Origin: Cytobacillus firmus DS1
GTDB taxonomy: Bacteria; Bacillota; Bacilli; Bacillales; Cytobacillaceae
Reading direction: 5' to 3'
NCBI RefSeq assembly: GCF_000565285.1
Contig: NZ_APVL01000005.1
Location: 62,001 to 126,000 of the forward strand
DNA: 64,000 bases
The translations under genes were made by a program, and so were the position numbers. Below are positions 58,947 through 64,000 of this stretch, piece by piece. Every line of letters begins with the position of its first letter. Positions within the stretch are counted from its first letter, which is position 1. Below the pieces are notes generated by a model that did no database searches, was not told the DNA's origin, and saw only the letters and a program-made list of their open reading frames with translations.

Positions 58947-60962
58947 ATGTTATCTCTCTCTGGTGCACATGCTGACGCCTTTCTATTAGAAAGAATATCT
59001 GACGGATTAATCGGCCTCGGCAGTGATCATGGAATACTATATATGAATGAACAGGCAAAGAAACTATTAAATATTGCCGGCGAAGAAATGACCAGCGGGC
59101 ATACGCTGGGTGATTTGCTGGATCAAGACAGTGCTCTATTTATGCAGAATAAAATCAGTAAAGCCTCTGTACAGCACGAGACTCTGCATTTTGAGATGGA
59201 AATGAAGCAGCCCTCCGTAAAATGGCTGAGTATTCATTTATATCCTGCGGATACTGGAACGACCATTCTATTGCGTGACAATACATCCAGGAAACTGGTG
59301 GAATCTTCTATTGAAAATCAAAATAAAAAATTAATGCTGTTAAGCGAAGCAGCCAACCACATCCTGTCCAAAAGGGAGCCGGGGGAACTGCTTGATGCTT
59401 TATTCCGTGAGCTGTCTGAATATCTGGATCTGGATGTGTATTTTAATTACATGATCAACGATTCAAAGGGATGTCTTGAGCTGATGAATTATCAGGGAAT
59501 ATCCAGGGAAGATGCTCAGGATATGCATTTTCTTGACTTAGGTGAAGCGGTTTGCGGAACTGTAGCCCGTGACAGGGAAAGAATTATCGCTGAGAATATT
59601 GATTTTTCCCCCGATCCAAAGGTAAGTTTTATTAAAGGGCAGGGAATAAAAGCCTATGCATGCCATCCGCTTATCTCCTATGGGAAATTGATTGGCACCC
59701 TTTCCTTTGGTTCACGCTCCAGAACCAATTTTACAGAGGATGAGCTTGATTTGCTGCAGACCCTGTGCAACCAGGTGGCCATTACACTGGATCGGACACT
59801 GCTCATTCTCGAATTAACGAAAAAAAAGGAAGAAGCGGAAAGAGCAAGCTCGGCTAAATCAGACTTTCTTTCCATGATGAGTCATGAACTGAGGACACCG
59901 CTCAATTCGATTATCGGCTTTGCACAAATTCTTAGTGATGATTGCGGCGAGCCGGTGTCATTCAGGCAGAGTGAGAAAGTCGGGAAGATTTTAAATTCCA
60001 GCAGGCATTTATTAAACCTTATTAATGATCTGCTCGATCTTGTAAAAATTGAAGCCGGAAAGCCGATATTAAATAAAGAGTCACTGCGGGTAGAAAGCTT
60101 TATCCATAATACGCTGAAAATGATTTTACCGCAGGCAAGAGCGAAAAATATCCGCATTTACGATCAAACGCAATCCTGTTCCCATATCCATGTCAAGGCG
60201 GATCCTACGCGTATAAACCAGATTCTGCTAAATCTCCTGGAAAATGCGGTTAAATATAGTGAGGCTGGCGGTAAAATAATCATTTCAGCTGACATTGAGG
60301 ACAATAAGCTGAAAATTTCTGTCGCTGACAGCGGATTTGGGATTCCTGAAGACCTGCATGAACATATTTTTGAGCCTTTTTACCGGATTTTTAATCAGGA
60401 AAAGAATATAGAAGGAACAGGTATTGGCCTGACGCTGGTGAAACAGCTGATTATGCAGATGGGAGGAACTATCGGAATCAATAGTGAGCCGGGTTCCGGA
60501 AGCTGTTTCTGGTTTACCTTGCCAATCAGCAGAGAATCCATTCTCCCAATTGAGGAGTACACCATCACAGAAAGCCAGTTAATCGATTTATGCAGCCTAA
60601 GCGGCAAAGTCTTATATATTGATGATAACCGCAATGATTTAGCGCTGCTGGAAACCATTTTTGAAAAACAGGAGAACGTTCGTTTAATTTCTTCAGCCGA
60701 TGGAAAGGAAGGAGTGGGAATAGCAGCCGACCGCTTCCCGGACCTTATTCTTCTGGATATTCACATGCCTGATTTCCACGGGCTGAAGGTTGTGGAAAAA
60801 CTGAAAAATGATGCTGTTACCTGCGATATTCCCATCATCGCCATTAGCGCTGATTCCAGCCGCGAGACAATTAACAGGGCACGGGAATGCGGGGTATCTG
60901 ACTACCTGACAAAGCCGATTGACATTAAATTGCTGCTGAAAAAAATCGGAGAGTATCTCTAG
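58947..60962 (+). CDS. hybrid sensor histidine kinase PAS-GAF-HisKA-HATPase-REC
   Basis: A 671-residue soluble kinase. Residues ~10-120 are PAS-like, ~130-290 a GAF domain (LSEAANHILSKREPGELLDA, ACHPLISYGKLIGTLSFGSR), then HisKA with the phospho-His in SHELRTPLNSIIGF, a HATPase (NLLENAVKYSEAGGKIIISA, ADSGFGIPEDLHEHIFEPFY, GTGIGLTLVKQLI) and a C-terminal receiver (LYIDDNRNDLALLETIF, LILLDIHMPDFHG, YLTKPI). AGGTGATC precedes ATG 58947. It is followed 14 bp later by a LytTR regulator, its likely partner. Signal unknown. Confidence 0.95.
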   Translation: MLSLSGAHADAFLLERISDGLIGLGSDHGILYMNEQAKKLLNIAGEEMTSGHTLGDLLDQDSALFMQNKISKASVQHETLHFEMEMKQPSVKWLSIHLYPADTGTTILLRDNTSRKLVESSIENQNKKLMLLSEAANHILSKREPGELLDALFRELSEYLDLDVYFNYMINDSKGCLELMNYQGISREDAQDMHFLDLGEAVCGTVARDRERIIAENIDFSPDPKVSFIKGQGIKAYACHPLISYGKLIGTLSFGSRSRTNFTEDELDLLQTLCNQVAITLDRTLLILELTKKKEEAERASSAKSDFLSMMSHELRTPLNSIIGFAQILSDDCGEPVSFRQSEKVGKILNSSRHLLNLINDLLDLVKIEAGKPILNKESLRVESFIHNTLKMILPQARAKNIRIYDQTQSCSHIHVKADPTRINQILLNLLENAVKYSEAGGKIIISADIEDNKLKISVADSGFGIPEDLHEHIFEPFYRIFNQEKNIEGTGIGLTLVKQLIMQMGGTIGINSEPGSGSCFWFTLPISRESILPIEEYTITESQLIDLCSLSGKVLYIDDNRNDLALLETIFEKQENVRLISSADGKEGVGIAADRFPDLILLDIHMPDFHGLKVVEKLKNDAVTCDIPIIAISADSSRETINRARECGVSDYLTKPIDIKLLLKKIGEYL

Positions 60963-60976
60963 AAAGCGGGAGTGAA

Positions 60977-61714
60977 ATGGAGCCTATCCGAATTGTTCTT
61001 GTGGATGATAACGAAGATGCAATTGAAATTATTCAATTTTTTATTCGAAATAAAGAAGGCTTTGAAATTGCCGGTATTTGCCGAAATGGAGAAGAATTGA
61101 TTGATGAAATCATTGTGAAGAAGCCGGACCTTATCCTGGCAGATATTAATATGCCAAAGAAAAATGGCCTTGAGGCGGTTAAGGAATGTCTTTCCTTTTA
61201 CCCCAATCTTAAGTTTATTTTTATTACCGGTTATGACGAATTCGCCATTTCAGCTTTCCGTATGGCAGCGGTTGATTATATTGTTAAGCCTGTTGAAAAA
61301 GAACGATTATACAAGGCTTTAGAGAAGGCAGTCAATATAATCCAATATGAGCAGGGTGGCCGGGAGGCCGATGTGATCAGAAAGCCCATTAAAAACCTTG
61401 TGCTCCGTGATCAGCAGTGTATTCGCTATATTCCTCTCGAAGAAATCTATTTCATTGAGAAATCAGGAAAGAAGTGTTTTGTTTTTACAGCTGAAGAGGT
61501 TTATGAAACAGCTGAAAACATCAGTAAAATTTATGAGAAACTGGATGACTCTTTCTATTCGGCCCATCGTTCTTATATTATCAATTTAAAAAAGGTTTCG
61601 CATATCATTCCGCATCACGAAACCTATATTGCTTATTTTCATCACTTTGATAAGCATGCCAGCATTTCGAAGCTTAAAATTAATGAAGTGCGGGATAAAA
61701 TTGCCTCTTTATAA
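60977..61714 (+). CDS. LytTR family response regulator
   Basis: A 245-residue regulator: receiver domain with VDDNEDAIEII, phospho-Asp in LILADINMPKKNG and DYIVKPVEKE, then a LytTR DNA-binding domain (IRYIPLEEIYFIEKSGKKCF, FYSAHRSYIINLKKVSHIIP). GGGAG precedes the start at ATG 60977. It shares a transcript with the hybrid kinase. LytTR regulators of this type often act on membrane or cell-wall genes; no target is evident. Confidence 0.94.
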   Translation: MEPIRIVLVDDNEDAIEIIQFFIRNKEGFEIAGICRNGEELIDEIIVKKPDLILADINMPKKNGLEAVKECLSFYPNLKFIFITGYDEFAISAFRMAAVDYIVKPVEKERLYKALEKAVNIIQYEQGGREADVIRKPIKNLVLRDQQCIRYIPLEEIYFIEKSGKKCFVFTAEEVYETAENISKIYEKLDDSFYSAHRSYIINLKKVSHIIPHHETYIAYFHHFDKHASISKLKINEVRDKIASL

Positions 61715-61735
61715 AATGATAGTTTTTACACCATA

Positions 61736-61773
61736 AAGGCGGCCGCCGATCATGTTTTGGCCGGCCTTTTTCT
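61736..61773 (+). terminator. intrinsic terminator after the LytTR gene
   Basis: AAAGGCGGCCG pairs with a GGCCGGCCTTT arm around a short loop, followed by TTTTTCTC. Confidence 0.8.
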
Positions 61774-61852
61774 CATTTTCCCGGCAAAAGCACCTGTATT
61801 CCCGGCATGATGAAGAAATAGCCCGCCGAACTTGATATAAACCCCTATAGGA

Positions 61853-62011
61853 TCAATTAATATTTTTACTTTCTTCACTCATTAATAAATTTAATAGAGC
61901 ATCTAACTCCTGGCTGCATTGGACAGTTTCACTGGAAGTCATGCCGTATGTGGCAGCTAACTCAATCATTTTTTTTCGGCTGTTTTCAATCATAAGCATT
62001 AAATGTGTCAT
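61853..62011 (-). CDS. Spo0E-family aspartyl-phosphate phosphatase
   Basis: A 52-residue protein read from the minus strand: MTHLMLMIENSRKKMIELAA, then TYGMTSSETVQCSQELDALL and NLLMSEESKNIN. The pattern I-E-x-x-R-x-K-M followed by SQELDxLL is the Spo0E family signature, with SQELD the active-site motif. These proteins dephosphorylate Spo0A-P and delay sporulation. AAGGAG lies 11 nt before ATG 62011. It supports an endospore-forming host. Confidence 0.88.
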   Translation of the reverse strand: MTHLMLMIENSRKKMIELAATYGMTSSETVQCSQELDALLNLLMSEESKNIN

Positions 62012-62221
62012 TTGTCGGATCTCTCCTTTTAGTCTAATATAATCAATAAGTCCAATTGCCTATAATTATTATTTCCTACATAATAACAAAATATTACATA
62101 TTTTAAACAGCTGCATAGCGATATGGAAGAATACTAGTCTGATATGCCTTTTGGAGGCTTTAATGTGCAGAAAATGATGTCTGTAATGCAGAAGTATTAC
62201 TACATTAAAGGAGATTAGAAC

Positions 62222-64000
62222 ATGATTGTTACAGCTTCTTATTTTGAAGGAATTGTTATATTATCTCTCTTGGTAGCCCTGCTTTCCGCGTATACCTCTA
62301 TTATGATTATGACGAGAGTCCGTTCAGCTGCCGGCATCAGAAGACTTCTGGGCCTGATTTTGGGTTCCATCATATCAGGGGTTGGAATCTGGACGATGCA
62401 TTTCATCGGGATGCTCGGGTATGATCCTCACACGCCACTGACATTTGATATTAAAATAACGGGATATTCTCTTTTGCTCGCTGTTTGCATCAGCTTTCTT
62501 GCATTTTATTTAATGTCAGTGTCAGAGAGTAATAAGCTGCTTCTGTACGCCGGCGCAGTTTACCTTGCTTTATCCATTGTGGCGACGCATTTTTTTGCTA
62601 TGAATGCCCTGAAGATGGAGCATGAAGTTTCCTATAATCCATATAGGATTGTCCTGTCCATCTTGGTAGCCATAATTGGCTCATTTTTCACTGTTCTTCA
62701 ATACCGTAAATCCCGTTACAGCAAGCATCCCATCCATAAGGCATCTGGTGTGTTCTTCTATGCTGCAGCTATTGCCGGGATGCATTATACTGCAGTATCT
62801 GGTATGACTCTTCATGGGGAAGTCCGGGAAAATCATCCCCACTCTGTGATAGTCCAATCATTTCCCGGTGACCTTTCCTCAGTTCATCTGGCCTTATGGA
62901 TTGGTTTAATGACAGTCGTTCTCATTTTTATCATTCTTCTGGTTGTTTTGCTGGATCGTAACTATGCAGAGAAACGTCATAAATTATCTGAAGGCCATTA
63001 TAAATCTCTTGTAGAGAATAGCCCTCATTTTGTTTTTACCTTGAATCTCAAAGGAGAAATCACTTATGTGAATCCAAGCGGCAGACGAATGATGAATATT
63101 CAGGGTGATGAACTCAATGGGCACTCGTTTGCCTCCATTGTTGAAGAAAAAGATAGACAAAGAATCACGTCTATTATCGAAAACTTCGGTTCTGACGTCC
63201 CTTATGATCTGGATGTGGAAATAATTCTTTCTGTACAATCATCCATTCCGGTTTCCCTTTCGATTGTACCTATTACAGCAGAACGGCGGATCCTGGGGTA
63301 TTTTACTGTCGGGAAGGATATATCCGAGCTTGTGGCATACAAAGAAAGAGTTAAAAAAATACAGAAAGAACTTATTAATACAGTTGAAAAACAGGAAGGC
63401 ATGATTTTTAAATTTATCAAGCATGGTGACAGATTCATTCATACTTTATGCGACGGTAAGCTTCTGAGAAAGCTTGGATTTAGTCCTCATGATATCGTCG
63501 GAAAAACACTGTTTGACTTTTATCCGGAGGATGTTGCAATTGAAAAGAACCTAGCCTACGAAAAAGCATGGAATGGAGAAGTTACCCAATATGATGTAGA
63601 GGTGAATGGGGTACACTATCTGGCAAGCTTAACGCCGATATACAAAGATGGAAAAGTCATTGAGGTGATCGGATCTGCTGCTGATATCTCGGACAGGAAA
63701 AGGCTTGAGCAAATCCAAAAGCGGAATGAGCAGTGGTATCGGAATATATTAAGTGTAATGACCGAAGGAATACTGCTATATGACGAAAAGGATAAGATCA
63801 CCGTGTTGAATAACAATGTGTACGAATTCTTCGACATGGATAAAGAAACACTCCATAAGCAGACATTACCAATCAATAATATCCATTTTATCGATGAGGA
63901 TGGCATCCCGCTTAATATGGAAACGTATCCGGTTGCACATACGTTAAGAACCGGAGAAGCCATCTGCCAGCAGACCCTCGGGATCAAAAAAGGTAATACA
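62222..64000 (+). CDS. MHYT-PAS membrane signalling protein, 3' end outside window
   Basis: The frame is open from ATG 62222 (AAGGAG upstream) to the end of the window, 593 codons. The N-terminal ~240 residues carry seven membrane segments with MHYT-type repeats, WTMHFIGML, HFFAMNAL and AGMHYTAVSGM, thought to bind a metal and sense a gas or redox signal. PAS domains follow (YKSLVENSPHFVFTLNLKGE, CDGKLLRKLGFSPHDIVG, YRNILSVMTEGILLYDEKDK). In most relatives the C-terminus is a GGDEF/EAL or kinase module, which lies beyond the window. Confidence 0.9.
   Translation, partial: MIVTASYFEGIVILSLLVALLSAYTSIMIMTRVRSAAGIRRLLGLILGSIISGVGIWTMHFIGMLGYDPHTPLTFDIKITGYSLLLAVCISFLAFYLMSVSESNKLLLYAGAVYLALSIVATHFFAMNALKMEHEVSYNPYRIVLSILVAIIGSFFTVLQYRKSRYSKHPIHKASGVFFYAAAIAGMHYTAVSGMTLHGEVRENHPHSVIVQSFPGDLSSVHLALWIGLMTVVLIFIILLVVLLDRNYAEKRHKLSEGHYKSLVENSPHFVFTLNLKGEITYVNPSGRRMMNIQGDELNGHSFASIVEEKDRQRITSIIENFGSDVPYDLDVEIILSVQSSIPVSLSIVPITAERRILGYFTVGKDISELVAYKERVKKIQKELINTVEKQEGMIFKFIKHGDRFIHTLCDGKLLRKLGFSPHDIVGKTLFDFYPEDVAIEKNLAYEKAWNGEVTQYDVEVNGVHYLASLTPIYKDGKVIEVIGSAADISDRKRLEQIQKRNEQWYRNILSVMTEGILLYDEKDKITVLNNNVYEFFDMDKETLHKQTLPINNIHFIDEDGIPLNMETYPVAHTLRTGEAICQQTLGIKKGNT

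Overview
The window comes from the chromosome of a motile, endospore-forming, low-to-moderate GC Bacillaceae species, probably a Cytobacillus/Mesobacillus-like relative of Bacillus. Supporting signs are sigma-D promoters of the form TAAA-N14-16-(G/A)CCGATA(T/A), strong AGGAGG ribosome sites with frequent TTG/GTG starts, a Spo0E-family phosphatase, Spo0M, FbpB-like and CwlO/CtpB/MinJ-type genes. The gene order flgM-flgN-flgK-flgL-yviE-fliW-csrA-hag-...-fliD-fliS-fliT-hpf-...-secA-prfB-...-cccB-ftsE-ftsX-ctpB-minJ matches the Bacillus subtilis late flagellar/secA/ftsEX region.

Positions 1-20.2 kb hold the late flagellar genes. They include four flagellins: a 5'-truncated modular one, the large main Hag, a flagellin carrying a zinc-metallopeptidase domain (flagellinolysin family), and, convergent with it, a flagellin whose surface domain reads as a seven-bladed beta-propeller with six Asp-box-like motifs. 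The last two form a 3.7-kb cassette flanked by 36-bp direct repeats (34/36 identical). FlgK, FlgL and FliD are all longer than in B. subtilis. FliW, CsrA and a hag leader with a CsrA hairpin form the flagellin homeostasis switch.

Positions 20.2-41.5 kb are an accessory block between hpf and secA, which are neighbours in B. subtilis. It holds a sigma-D-driven BMP lipoprotein/chemoreceptor pair, a YkvA-like protein, a manganese (yybP-ykoY) riboswitch with its own consensus promoter but followed by a dispersed repeat and a half-length Spo0M, an FbpB-like small protein, an HD-GYP protein, a LytS/YesN-type two-component system with a multi-spanning membrane protein, and a peptide-use locus (dipeptide ABC transporter, M24 peptidase, cytoplasmic gamma-glutamyltransferase homologue, paired CHR proteins, DUF1028 protein). 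A SEC-C protein follows. Two intergenic arrays of CTATTTGCA repeated every 20-21 bp lie in this block.

Positions 41.5-54.5 kb return to the conserved core: secA, prfB with its programmed frameshift, a YitT-family gene, cccB, ftsEX with an M23 hydrolase next to it, ctpB and minJ. Positions 54.5-64 kb are signalling genes: a PAS-PP2C phosphatase, a PAS-GGDEF-EAL protein, a hybrid kinase with a LytTR regulator, Spo0E, and a MHYT-PAS protein running off the end. Dispersed palindromic repeats occur at 15.6 kb, 24.2 kb and 44.3 kb. I saw no tRNA, rRNA, CRISPR, transposase or prophage genes. Assignments rest on reading the sequence and recall of families; no database search was run.
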